Source of the DNA: Hymenobacter mellowenesis
Lineage (GTDB): Bacteria > Bacteroidota > Bacteroidia > Cytophagales > Hymenobacteraceae
Reading direction: 5' to 3'
Length of the DNA stretch: 64,000 nucleotides
NCBI RefSeq assembly: GCF_030581005.1
Contig: NZ_JAUQSX010000007.1
Location: 274,440 to 338,439, forward strand
Shown here piece by piece: positions 1 to 7,999 of the stretch. The position numbers and the translations under genes are program-made. The notes below the pieces were generated by a model. The model saw only the letters and a program-made list of their open reading frames with translations, searched no databases and was not told the origin of the DNA. Every line of letters begins with the position of its first letter. Positions within the stretch are counted from its first letter, which is position 1.

Positions 1-660
1 GTTGAACAGCACGCGGGCGTGGGCCGTGGGGGCGGTTTTGGTGCCGGCCAGCGCCACGGCTTTGAACTCGTCGCTGCGCAGCACCTGGTTTTCCTGGCGC
101 AAGTCGCCCAATTGCCGCTCCACTACCTGCGAGGTGGTGGCAAAGCGCGACTTCTCACTTTGCAAGGCCACTACCTCGGAGCTGGCATCTTTCCAGCGCG
201 AATAGAGCAATGCATTCACACCCAGGCTCAGCAGTAAGGCCACCGAAGCCGCCATGGCCCACAGGGAGCGCGAAGCCGCCGGGGCTTCGGCTGCCGGCGT
301 GAAGGGGCGCACGGTAGCCTCACCAGCGGTGGGCTGCACCGGCGCGGAAGTAGCGCGGGGCGCTTGCACTACCGCATCCACGTCGGCGCGCAGCGTAGGA
401 TTCGGGGTAGCGTTAGCGGCGGGGGCCGCAATCTGGGCCATTACGTTGCCGAGCACCCGCTCGCGCAGGCCGGCCGGGGGCGCGATGGCATGGGCTTCGG
501 CGTAGAAACCAAGGGCCTGCTGCACTTGCGCCAATTCCTCGCCAACCTCCGGGTGCCGGGCGGCGGCGGCTTCCACGGCAGCCTGCTCGGCCGGCGAAAG
601 CTCTCCGAGAGCGTACTGCTCCAGAATGCCCGATTCTATGTATGCTTGGATGTTTTCCAC
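1..660 (-). CDS. RskA-type anti-sigma factor (3' end cut by window edge)
   Basis: This is a membrane-anchored anti-sigma factor that should hold the ECF sigma factor encoded just upstream at the inner face of the membrane. The first 220 residues are visible and the reading frame runs off the left edge. I chose the GTG at 658-660, seven bases after the sigma-factor stop; it begins VENIQAYIES and no better start lies upstream. An acidic, helical N-terminal domain (about 1-75) resembles the sigma-binding zinc-finger-like domain of the family, without a complete zinc motif. A Pro/Ala/Thr linker follows, then one membrane segment (about 133-153) and a coiled-coil-like stretch (158-195), which begin the RskA periplasmic part. 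Tight coupling to the sigma gene supports co-transcription. The family call rests on layout and context. Confidence 0.85.
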   Translation of the reverse strand, partial: MENIQAYIESGILEQYALGELSPAEQAAVEAAAARHPEVGEELAQVQQALGFYAEAHAIAPPAGLRERVLGNVMAQIAAPAANATPNPTLRADVDAVVQAPRATSAPVQPTAGEATVRPFTPAAEAPAASRSLWAMAASVALLLSLGVNALLYSRWKDASSEVVALQSEKSRFATTSQVVERQLGDLRQENQVLRSDEFKAVALAGTKTAPTAHARVLFN

Positions 661-667
661 GATGGTA

Positions 668-1228
668 TTAGCGAATAAGTTTGCTGAGGACTTTGATGGC
701 GGTGCGGGCCCGGGTTTTCACCGTTCCCAAGGGAATGTTGAGTTCCTCCGCCACCTCACTTTGGGTGAATCCTTCGAAATAGAGCAGGTCGATAATCTGC
801 CGTTGTTCGGGCACGAGTTTTTGAGTAATTTCCTGGAGACCAATGTGCTCAGGGCGGAAGGTCGTGGGCGCGGCCTGGCGCTGCGCGGTCAGACTGTCGT
901 CCAGTCCCTGAGTGCGGCTACCTACGCGGTGCTGCCGGGAGCGGATTTTATCGATGCTCAGATTTCGGCAAATATTCAGCACCCAGGTAAAGAGGCGGCC
1001 CTTGCTGGCATCGTAGCTAGCAAAGGCGTGCCAGATTTTGACCAGCGCCTCCTGCAACACGTCTTCGGCTTCGTCTTCGGCCTTCACAATGCGGAAGATG
1101 ACGCCATAGAGGGCCGCCGAATATCGGTCGTAGAAGAGCGTCATGGCCGATTCGTCGCGCGCCTGCAAGCGTCGGACGAGGTCCGCCTCGGCGGCGGGTG
1201 GGAGGGAGATTAAAGATGTATCCGACAC
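668..1228 (-). CDS. ECF RNA polymerase sigma factor
   Basis: This 186-residue protein is a sigma-70 family extracytoplasmic-function sigma factor that directs RNA polymerase to a stress or envelope regulon. Region 2 lies at about 25-95 (including FYDRYSAALYGV and DVLQEALVKIW) and region 4 at about 125-180, with the helix-turn-helix FEGFTQSEVAEELNIPLGT. Length and layout match SigK/RpoE-like ECF factors. The anti-sigma gene follows seven bases after the stop, so the pair forms one unit that probably autoregulates. A TATTTTCG box stands 54 bases upstream of the ATG. The target regulon cannot be read from this window. Confidence 0.95.
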   Translation of the reverse strand: MSDTSLISLPPAAEADLVRRLQARDESAMTLFYDRYSAALYGVIFRIVKAEDEAEDVLQEALVKIWHAFASYDASKGRLFTWVLNICRNLSIDKIRSRQHRVGSRTQGLDDSLTAQRQAAPTTFRPEHIGLQEITQKLVPEQRQIIDLLYFEGFTQSEVAEELNIPLGTVKTRARTAIKVLSKLIR

Positions 1229-1281
1229 GGGAGTGACTGAAAGTGAAAAATGAGGCCAGAGCGGGCATCATGCAAAGCGCA

Positions 1282-1289
1282 CGAAAATA
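1282..1289 (-). promoter_or_regulatory. Candidate -7 box of the sigma/anti-sigma operon
   Basis: On the minus strand the bases read TATTTTCG, one change from the Bacteroidota -7 consensus TAnnTTTG, upstream of the sigma-factor ATG at 1228. I see no convincing -33 TTTG. The rest of the 305-base gap between the sigma factor and the aldehyde dehydrogenase holds only the palindrome at 1383-1476. Confidence 0.4.
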
Positions 1290-1382
1290 CGGCGGTGCCC
1301 GCAATTGCCTGCTACCCTATACGCCGCCGCCGTATATGTAACCGAACAACCTGGCGCGGGGTTGAGTAAGGTTTAGATAAAG

Positions 1383-1476
1383 AACGTCATGCAGAGCGTA
1401 GCGAAGCATCTTTACCGTAGCGAGTAATCAGATTTACTATTGTAGTAAAGGTGCTTCGCTACGCTCTGCATGACGT
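1383..1476. repeat. Long palindrome, family A, copy 1
   Basis: This is an imperfect inverted repeat. The left arm core GAGCGTAGCGAAGC pairs perfectly with the right core GCTTCGCTACGCTC, and the ends read AACGTCATGC and GCATGACGT. An AT-rich loop separates the arms. It lies between divergent genes (sigma factor and aldehyde dehydrogenase), so it is not simply a terminator. Nine more full copies occur in the window. Confidence 0.93.
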
Positions 1477-1533
1477 CCCGCTACACCCATCCTTTCCATC
1501 TCTCACCTCCCCATCCCCCTACCTCCCACCACC

Positions 1534-2934
1534 ATGCCCATCGAGTCTTTCAACCCCCACACCGGGCGCGTGCTGCGCCGCTTCAAGGCCTTTAGCTGGG
1601 CCAAAACCGAACGCATCCTCGGCCAGGCGCACCGCGCGGCGGCCGACTGGCGGGCCACCTCCTTTGCCCACCGCGCGGGCATCCTGCGCCGGGCGGCCGC
1701 GCTGCTGCGCGAGCGGCAGGACGAGCTGGCCCGCCTCATGGCCCTGGAGATGGGCAAGCCCATCACCGATGGCCGCGCCGAAGCCGTGAAATGCGCCACC
1801 TGCTGCGACTTCTACGCCGAGCGGGCCGAAGACTTCCTGGCCGATGAGCTGATTGAAACCGACGCCGGCCGCAGCTTCATCAGCTACCAGCCGCTGGGGG
1901 TGGTGCTGGCCATCATGCCCTGGAATTTTCCGCTCTGGCAGGTGGTGCGCTTCGCCGCGCCGGCGCTGATGGCCGGCAACGTGGGCCTGCTCAAGCACGC
2001 CTCCAACGTGCCACAGTGCGCGCTGGCGCTGGAACAGATTTTTCACGACGCGGGCCTACCGCCGGCTTGCTTCCGCACGCTGCTCATTGGCACCGAGCAG
2101 GTGGAAAAGCTGCTGGCCGACGACCGGGTGCGCGCCGCCACCCTCACCGGCAGCGAGGGCGCGGGCGCCACGGTGGGCGCGCTGGCCGGTCAGCACATCA
2201 AAAAAATGGTGCTGGAGTTGGGCGGGTCCGACCCGTTCATCGTGCTGGCCGATGCCGACGTGGCCTTGGCCGCCAAAACCGCTGCCCAGAGCCGCATGAT
2301 AAACAGCGGCCAGAGCTGCATTGCCGCCAAGCGCTTCATCGTGGAAAAACCCGTGCTCAAGGATTTCCTCAACCAGCTGAAAACCCACCTCCTCGCCTTC
2401 CGCCCCGGCGACCCGCTCGACCCGGCCACCCAATACGGCCCGCTGGCCCGCCCCGACCTGGCCGACGAGCTGACCAAACAGGTAGAAGATTCGGTGGCCC
2501 AGGGCGCCCGGGTGGAGCTGCACGGCGGCCAGGCCAAGCCCGGCACCGCCCTGTTTCGCCCCATGATTTTATCGAACGTGAAACCCGGCCAGCGCGCCTA
2601 CGCCGAGGAGTTTTTCGGCCCCGTGGCTTTGGTGCTCGAAGCCAAAAACGCTGATGATGCCGTGCGCCTGGCCAACGACTCGCGCTTCGGCCTGGGCGCG
2701 GCCGTGTGGACGGGTGATGCTAAAAAAGGCGAGGAAATGGCCCGTCAGATTGAAAGCGGCGCCGTGTTTGTAAATGGGCTGGTGAAGTCGATGCCCGAGC
2801 TGCCATTTGGCGGGGTGAAGAAATCGGGCTACGGCCGGGAGCTTTCGTACTTGGGCATCCGGGAGTTTGTGAACCAGAAGTCGATTTGGATTGGCAAGGA
2901 AGCGGCAACAGCAGCGAGGAAGAAAGTAGAATAA
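1534..2934 (+). CDS. NAD(P)-dependent aldehyde dehydrogenase, succinate-semialdehyde type
   Basis: This enzyme oxidises an aldehyde to its acid with NAD(P)+. The closest family I recognise is the short succinate-semialdehyde dehydrogenase group (YneI/Sad-like, about 455-465 residues). The 466-residue chain has the cofactor-domain motif MPWNFPLWQ, the general base in LELGGSDPF (Glu228) and the nucleophile in NSGQSCIAAKRF (Cys262), followed by EEFFGPVA and PFGGVKKSGYGREL. All catalytic residues are present. It appears monocistronic, with a palindrome upstream and a promoter and new gene downstream. The family assignment is secure. The exact substrate is not, and no GABA aminotransferase gene is nearby. 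Confidence 0.93.
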   Translation: MPIESFNPHTGRVLRRFKAFSWAKTERILGQAHRAAADWRATSFAHRAGILRRAAALLRERQDELARLMALEMGKPITDGRAEAVKCATCCDFYAERAEDFLADELIETDAGRSFISYQPLGVVLAIMPWNFPLWQVVRFAAPALMAGNVGLLKHASNVPQCALALEQIFHDAGLPPACFRTLLIGTEQVEKLLADDRVRAATLTGSEGAGATVGALAGQHIKKMVLELGGSDPFIVLADADVALAAKTAAQSRMINSGQSCIAAKRFIVEKPVLKDFLNQLKTHLLAFRPGDPLDPATQYGPLARPDLADELTKQVEDSVAQGARVELHGGQAKPGTALFRPMILSNVKPGQRAYAEEFFGPVALVLEAKNADDAVRLANDSRFGLGAAVWTGDAKKGEEMARQIESGAVFVNGLVKSMPELPFGGVKKSGYGRELSYLGIREFVNQKSIWIGKEAATAARKKVE

Positions 2935-3106
2935 ATGGCCCGTCGTTTGGCTCTGACGCGTGAGGAAATTCCTTCTGGATTTGCCGGGCGGGCTTTTCGG
3001 TAGCAGGCTCCGAAGCCGGTTTCCTGTGCCTGCTCTACTTCAGTATCTATCGGAACTTCTTGAAAATGGGGAGGCTAGGAGGTTAAGCACGGCAGCGCCT
3101 GCACGC

Positions 3107-3114
3107 TACCTTTG
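3107..3114 (+). promoter_or_regulatory. -7 box TACCTTTG, five bases before the ATG
   Basis: A perfect TAnnTTTG box ends five bases before the start codon at 3120. If used, transcription would begin at or just before the ATG, giving a leaderless mRNA. Confidence 0.55.
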
Positions 3115-3119
3115 GGCGG

Positions 3120-5066
3120 ATGAACCGCTACTGGCTATTCTGCTTTTTATGCTGGCTGACGATACCCGTAATGGCTCAAAGGGGCCGCGCAAAGCAGGTT
3201 CCGGTTGATAAAGGCCGCGTTTTGCAGGATTCCATGCACGCCCTGCACCGGTATGCGCAGTTCGGCCGCGCGCCGGACGTGGAGCGGCTGGCCACGCAGC
3301 TGCTGGCGCAATACCCCGCCGCCTACGATGCCGTCTTTCAATATCCCCCGACCTGGCCATCGCACTTTGCCACTGGCGTCCGTACGGCCTACCAACCAAT
3401 GGTGTACGCCTACCGGGCCGAAGCACGGCGGCAGCGCGGCAATTTTGCCGGGGCCGAAGCCGACCTGACCCAAACCATCGCCCTCGCGGCCAGCGCCTAC
3501 CCGTATTACGAAGGCCACCTGAGCTACAGAGCCCCCGCCCAGGCGCTGCTGAAACAAGCCCACTACGAGCGGGCCACGCTTCGCCGCGCCTGGCTCAACA
3601 ACCCGGCCGGGGCCTGCGCCGACCTGGCCGCCGGGTACGAGCTGGACTCCGCCCCTGCATCGGCCCTGGACTGGCACGGCTGCCCGGTGCCCGCAACCCA
3701 CGCACCGCGCACCCGCGACGAGATGGAGCAGGCCCAGCGCGACCTCACCGATTCGCTGGCCAGCGGGCAGCGCCTGCTGGCCGAGGGCCGCTTGGCGCGG
3801 GCCGAAACGTTGCTGAATCAGCTGGAAGCGGGCCACGTAGGCCGCTTCGCCTGGGTGCAGCCGCGCTACCAGAACCCCGTTCAGGCCCTCAACACCGCGT
3901 ACCTGCGCAGCGAGCTGGCCCGGCAGAGCGGGCAGTACGCCGAGGCCCGCGCCCTGCTCGAAAGCCTGGTGGCCCTGCCCCTGCCGCAGCCCCTGCACTA
4001 CTACGCGCTGGGCACCCTCAAAATAGACCATTTCCAGGACCGCGACGGCGGCTGCGCCGACCTGCGCTGGGCCTACGCGCACAACCCCGACACCCTCGGC
4101 TGGCGCCCCGACTGGCGCGGCTGCGCATTGCCCCGCAGGCCGGTGACGCCGGCCGACGTACTTACCTACCGCGCCGCCTACGCCGACTCGCTGAAGCAAG
4201 CCGATATTTATTTGACAGGCAAGCAGTTTCTGCGGGCTGAACGCCTGCTCACGCGGCTGCTTACTATCCGGGCCGCTGCTCGTTTTGTGGCCCCGGCGGC
4301 GCCCCTGAATCGGCCTACGACCAATGCGGCGCTCACGCGGGCCGACCAGATAACGACCCGCGACTACCGCTCCCGCGCCTACGAGGGCCTCGCCGATTAT
4401 GCCCGCGCCGCGGCCGACCTCGATACCCTTATCGACAACGTTTTTTACGCCGGCGGGTCGGGGCGCTACCACTGCCGGCGCGGCGTGCTCCGCGCCGACT
4501 ACCTGCACGACCGGGAGGGGGCTTGCGCCGATTTCGCTCGCTGCTACGAGACGCGCCGCTACGCCGATTTTCAGGCCCCGCCGGGCCGGCCCCAATGGCG
4601 CAACTGTTCTTTGCCCGGGCGCACCCCGTTCGCCTGGCTCGCCAACGCGCTGCCCGAAGACGGCACCCTGCGGCTGGGTTATTTCAGCCAGGGCGCCACC
4701 AAAGGCCTGGACGTGGGCTACTACCGCTACGCCACCGGAAACGGGTATTCCCAGCACGGCCCTTCGGTGGGGCTGGAAATGGGCGCCGGGCCGCGCCATT
4801 ATGTGCTGGCACCCAAGCTAAGCTATGAGGCCACGGCGGCCTTTTGCGGCGCTCGGCTGGACGTGGCGTATTACACGGTCAATTTTCGAACCAGCGGCCT
4901 GCGCCTCACGCCCCAGGCGGGCCTGTCGCTGTGGGGCTTCCTCAACCTGTTCTACGGCTATTCCATCCCCCTCACGGGCAGCGAGTTGCCGGAATTGGGC
5001 CAGCACCGCATCGGCTTCCATTTGAATTTTACGGACAACGGGCCGAGCTTCAAAATCGGCGGCTGA
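3120..5066 (+). CDS. Secreted three-repeat (TPR-like) protein with barrel-like C-terminus
   Basis: I do not recognise a named family for this 648-residue protein. It opens with a signal peptide that ends near VMAQ. Three internal repeats of roughly 150 residues follow. Each is rich in helical, TPR-like A/L/Y patterns and closes with a Cys-containing signature: GACADLAAGYE near residue 163, GGCADLRWAY near 310 and GACADFARCY near 467. Each signature is followed 15-25 residues later by W-x2-C-x-[LV]-P, so each repeat has a matched Cys pair that could form a disulphide. From about residue 510 the pattern changes to alternating hydrophobic and Gly/aromatic residues (GLEMGAGPRHYVLAPKLSYE and onward), like a small outer-membrane beta barrel. 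An envelope role is inferred; the function is unknown. Confidence 0.85.
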   Translation: MNRYWLFCFLCWLTIPVMAQRGRAKQVPVDKGRVLQDSMHALHRYAQFGRAPDVERLATQLLAQYPAAYDAVFQYPPTWPSHFATGVRTAYQPMVYAYRAEARRQRGNFAGAEADLTQTIALAASAYPYYEGHLSYRAPAQALLKQAHYERATLRRAWLNNPAGACADLAAGYELDSAPASALDWHGCPVPATHAPRTRDEMEQAQRDLTDSLASGQRLLAEGRLARAETLLNQLEAGHVGRFAWVQPRYQNPVQALNTAYLRSELARQSGQYAEARALLESLVALPLPQPLHYYALGTLKIDHFQDRDGGCADLRWAYAHNPDTLGWRPDWRGCALPRRPVTPADVLTYRAAYADSLKQADIYLTGKQFLRAERLLTRLLTIRAAARFVAPAAPLNRPTTNAALTRADQITTRDYRSRAYEGLADYARAAADLDTLIDNVFYAGGSGRYHCRRGVLRADYLHDREGACADFARCYETRRYADFQAPPGRPQWRNCSLPGRTPFAWLANALPEDGTLRLGYFSQGATKGLDVGYYRYATGNGYSQHGPSVGLEMGAGPRHYVLAPKLSYEATAAFCGARLDVAYYTVNFRTSGLRLTPQAGLSLWGFLNLFYGYSIPLTGSELPELGQHRIGFHLNFTDNGPSFKIGG

Positions 5067-5102
5067 ACCGGGCCACCCACCCGGCTCTGCACCCTATAAA
5101 CC

Positions 5103-6674
5103 CTAGCGCTTGTTGCTGACAGCGACCCGTTTGGGTTGCTTAGCCGCAATCAGTTGCAGCGCGAAACGTAGCTGGGTATCCCGGTTGGCCAGAAAATCGG
5201 CGGCTGACTGGGACACTTCATAATCCGGGAGCACGCCGCGGCCGAAGGGCTGCGATGCGCGAACAGGCACAGCCTGCGCCAAATCAACCCGAAAAAAGCT
5301 GACCTGGATGCCGGTGTTCGGCAGTGTGTAGTCGAGGCTGCCGTGCCCGGTGTGGCCGTAGTAGCCGCCCATCGTTTCCTCCCCAATGACCACGGCCGAC
5401 GTGTTGCCGCGCACCATAGCCGCAAACATCGACCCCGCCGAGGCTACGCGGGGACTGATGAGCAGGTAGAGCTGCCCGCGAAAGCGGGCAGGCTTGGGCT
5501 GAAACCAAGGATTGCCGTGCGCATTCTCGTGTGGCAGGCCGTCGGCGCCCTTGGTGAAATCAGTGCGCAACTCCTCGGCGATGTCGGCCACGATACCCCC
5601 TCGCTCCGCTGTATCGCGCGCTACGGTGAGGTAGCGGCGGCCGGGTACCTGCCAGAAACGCATCGTGGCGCGCTGGTTTTCCCGGAAAGGCGCCCGCGCC
5701 AGGTAGGAGAAAGCCAGCATGTCGTTGTCGTCATCGCCTCCGCCGTTGCCTCGCACATCGACGAGCAGATGGGTGATGGCGGGGGAACGACGCAGGAGCT
5801 GAAAGCAGGAATCCAGAAACTGTGCGTACCGCCGATGCCCGCACGAATTATCTTCGCCGATATCAAATGTATTGAGCGTCAGCACGGCCTTGGCTTGGGT
5901 TGGCAGCAGCCGGAACGTGTATTTGGCGGGCATTCCTTCGAAAAAGGAACGGTCGCAGGGCCGGGAATGACGGTCCGCGAAAGCCCGCTCGTAGGCCGCG
6001 TAAGTGACGGCGGGCAGCGTTTGCTGGCGGATGGCCCGCGCGCCGGGTGCATAGTAGCGCACCACGAAACCCGCGCGGGGGCCGTACTCCAGGCGGAAGT
6101 ACTCCGGGAAAGATTCGGCCAATCCGACGGCCTTGCCCGTGGTGTTCAGCCCGTCCGTGGTGTAGTATTTGCCCAGGGCGCGCACCAGCTGCCGGGCCGG
6201 CACGCCGTCGATGCTGCTGATGGTGGCGCCCAGGGGCAGCGGGGCGTGGCCCGTGTTCAGCACAAGCTGGCCCGCCACCAGCTTCAGCGGGTACGGAAAG
6301 AAGGACTTCTCTGCTTCCAGGGCTTTCCTGACCGAGTCGGGCAGGGCGGTATCGTTGTGCAGGCTGCCTTCGAAGTCGGTGATGCCCACCACGAGGCGGT
6401 AGGCGTCGAGCACGGTCATGCGGCTGGTGACGCGGGCGCAGGCGTCGGCAAACGTGCTGTCCATCTGCGCCTTCGAGCGGTATTTATAGATGCCGGGATG
6501 CGCAGCCTCCTTCAGCCGCTGGAACAAGGCTAGGTCGGCCAGGACCTGCCGGGCCGGAATGACGCGACGCAGGATGGGGCTGGTGGGCGGCACTGTGGCC
6601 GTTGGGTGGCAGGCACTTACTGCAACGGCCACTGCAGCAACCAACAGCCCCCGGCGCCTTGAAAACAAAGTCAT
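5103..6674 (-). CDS. S41 family (tricorn-core-like) peptidase lipoprotein
   Basis: This is a secreted serine peptidase of the S41 clan. A lipoprotein signal with lipobox VSAC lies at the N-terminus, so the protein should sit in an envelope membrane. The C-terminal half carries the family landmarks: VDVRGNGGG, the nucleophile region SPRVASAGSMF, and VIGEETMGGYYGHTG. The last motif has Gly where CtpA/Tsp enzymes have the catalytic Lys. That is usual for the tricorn-like S41 group common in Bacteroidota and need not mean inactivity. Length (523) fits the group. It converges on the three-repeat gene, and the next minus-strand gene ends only 17 bases upstream of this ATG's far side. The substrate is unknown. 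Confidence 0.88.
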   Translation of the reverse strand: MTLFSRRRGLLVAAVAVAVSACHPTATVPPTSPILRRVIPARQVLADLALFQRLKEAAHPGIYKYRSKAQMDSTFADACARVTSRMTVLDAYRLVVGITDFEGSLHNDTALPDSVRKALEAEKSFFPYPLKLVAGQLVLNTGHAPLPLGATISSIDGVPARQLVRALGKYYTTDGLNTTGKAVGLAESFPEYFRLEYGPRAGFVVRYYAPGARAIRQQTLPAVTYAAYERAFADRHSRPCDRSFFEGMPAKYTFRLLPTQAKAVLTLNTFDIGEDNSCGHRRYAQFLDSCFQLLRRSPAITHLLVDVRGNGGGDDDNDMLAFSYLARAPFRENQRATMRFWQVPGRRYLTVARDTAERGGIVADIAEELRTDFTKGADGLPHENAHGNPWFQPKPARFRGQLYLLISPRVASAGSMFAAMVRGNTSAVVIGEETMGGYYGHTGHGSLDYTLPNTGIQVSFFRVDLAQAVPVRASQPFGRGVLPDYEVSQSAADFLANRDTQLRFALQLIAAKQPKRVAVSNKR

Positions 6675-6691
6675 GCGTCGAAAGAAGTGGC

Positions 6692-7459
6692 TTAAATATA
6701 CCCCATCACCTTATACGTCAGCCAACCGGTCATTTCGTGCACCAGCAGGCTCAGGTTTTCCAGAGCACCCGGGCTGGGCACCGCCCAATAGCCGGGCGAC
6801 CAGCTTCGGTCGGTGCTGCGAAAGTCGGCCGGGAAGGCGATGGGTTGCAGGCCCACTTTGCGGAAGCAGCCCAGTGCCCGCCGCTCGTGAAAGGCCGAGG
6901 TGACGAGGATGAGCGTATCGGTGCCGGGGTAGCGGGTCAGCAGGCGCTTGGTGTAGAGAGCGTTTTCGCGGGTGTTGCGGCTGCTGTCTTCCAGGATGAT
7001 GGCCGAGTTGGGCACGCCGGCCAGGCGCAGCAGCGTGGCCAGGTCGGAGGCTTCGCTGTGGGCTTTTTGCGTTATCGCCCCCGAGCCGCCCGATACAATG
7101 ATGCGGCGCACCCGCCGGGCCCGGTACAGCCATAGGGCGTTGGTAAGCCGGTCGGCGCCGGAGCCGAGGTAGGCCCGGTCGTGCGGCGATTTATCGACCT
7201 GGGTGATGCCGGTGAGCAGCACGGCGGCATCGGCGTGGGCGGGCAGGGCGGCCAGCGGCACGGCCGGCAGTTCCCAGGCCAGCAGGGCCTCGTTGGTGAG
7301 GGCGGGGTTGGTGGCCAGCAGCGTAAGAGCCGCCGCCGCTACCAGCCACTGCCGCTGCCGGCGCGGCTGCCGGGCCAGCAGCGCTGCCAGCAGCAAGGCC
7401 AGCAGCCAAACCGTAGGCAACAAAACGAGGTCGAGGACCTTGGAGAGGATAAAAAACAT
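6692..7459 (-). CDS. YdcF/SanA/ElyC family membrane protein (DUF218)
   Basis: This 255-residue protein has two N-terminal membrane segments (FFILSKVLDLVLLPTVW and a Leu/Ala-rich stretch to about residue 45). A soluble DUF218 domain follows, with VLLTGI, LWLYRARRVRRIIVSGG, ILEDSSRNTRENAL and LILVTSAFHERRAL. ElyC and SanA members affect envelope integrity and peptidoglycan precursor use, but the biochemical activity of most members is unknown. The start is ATG 7459; a TTG two codons further up lies inside the -7 box and is unlikely. It lies upstream of the S41 peptidase gene on the same strand. Confidence 0.9.
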   Translation of the reverse strand: MFFILSKVLDLVLLPTVWLLALLLAALLARQPRRQRQWLVAAAALTLLATNPALTNEALLAWELPAVPLAALPAHADAAVLLTGITQVDKSPHDRAYLGSGADRLTNALWLYRARRVRRIIVSGGSGAITQKAHSEASDLATLLRLAGVPNSAIILEDSSRNTRENALYTKRLLTRYPGTDTLILVTSAFHERRALGCFRKVGLQPIAFPADFRSTDRSWSPGYWAVPSPGALENLSLLVHEMTGWLTYKVMGYI

Positions 7460-7462
7460 GCC

Positions 7463-7470
7463 CAAAGGTA
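7463..7470 (-). promoter_or_regulatory. -7 box TACCTTTG, three bases before the ATG
   Basis: On the minus strand TACCTTTG is followed by GGC and then the ATG at 7459. The spacing suggests a leaderless or nearly leaderless transcript for the YdcF-like gene. Confidence 0.5.
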
Positions 7471-7500
7471 GGCTGCCTGAGCGGCAGCCGGCCTTTGGGC

Positions 7501-7580
7501 AGCAGCGCGAACTTTGCAGGTCGCGTGACAGAACGATACCTGAACGGCGCAGGTACGCGAACTACAAAGTTCGCGCTACC
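7501..7580. repeat. Long palindrome, family E
   Basis: The left arm contains AGCGCGAACTTTGCAGG and the right arm its near-complement CTACAAAGTTCGCGCT, around a loop of about 35 bases. It lies between two minus-strand genes and ends two bases before the stop of the thioredoxin-like gene. I see no second full copy in this window. Confidence 0.75.
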
Positions 7581-7581
7581 A

Positions 7582-7938
7582 TTATTCGGTGTGCGGCATG
7601 AAGGCGCGGAGGCGGTCGAGCTGGGCGCGCACTTCGGCTTCGGTGGTCAGGTTGTCGCACTCCAGCATGCGCCCCTGGCAATAGCTCACGAAAAAGGGCG
7701 CTACTTTCTGCTGCATTAGTTTCTTGGCCACCGGGTTCTGGTCCGAATCGAGGCGCACGAACAGGATGGATTCGTTGCCGGGATCATCGACGAATTTGGC
7801 GAAAGGCGGGGCCAGCGCCTGGCAGATGGCGCAATTTTCGGAGGTGAACTTGGCAAACACCTTCATGTGCTCGTGGGTGAGGCGGCGCAGGTGCTCGTCG
7901 TCGGTATCGACCACATGTTTGCGTTCTTCTTCGGTCAT
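7582..7938 (-). CDS. Thioredoxin-like protein
   Basis: This 118-residue cytoplasmic protein has a thioredoxin-fold layout. A beta strand and CxxC site (FTSENCAICQALAPPFAKF) come at about 31-49, then FVRLDSDQNP and the cis-Pro region VAPFFVSY. The CAIC active site differs from the classic CGPC, which would alter redox potential. No signal peptide is visible. A disulphide reductase or thiol-handling role follows from the fold; the partner is not known. It precedes the palindrome at 7501-7580. Confidence 0.75.
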   Translation of the reverse strand: MTEEERKHVVDTDDEHLRRLTHEHMKVFAKFTSENCAICQALAPPFAKFVDDPGNESILFVRLDSDQNPVAKKLMQQKVAPFFVSYCQGRMLECDNLTTEAEVRAQLDRLRAFMPHTE

Positions 7939-7999
7939 AAGAAAACGGTCGTAAATGGATGCATTAAACTCAATTCCTACGGAGGAGGTTTCCCCTGGC

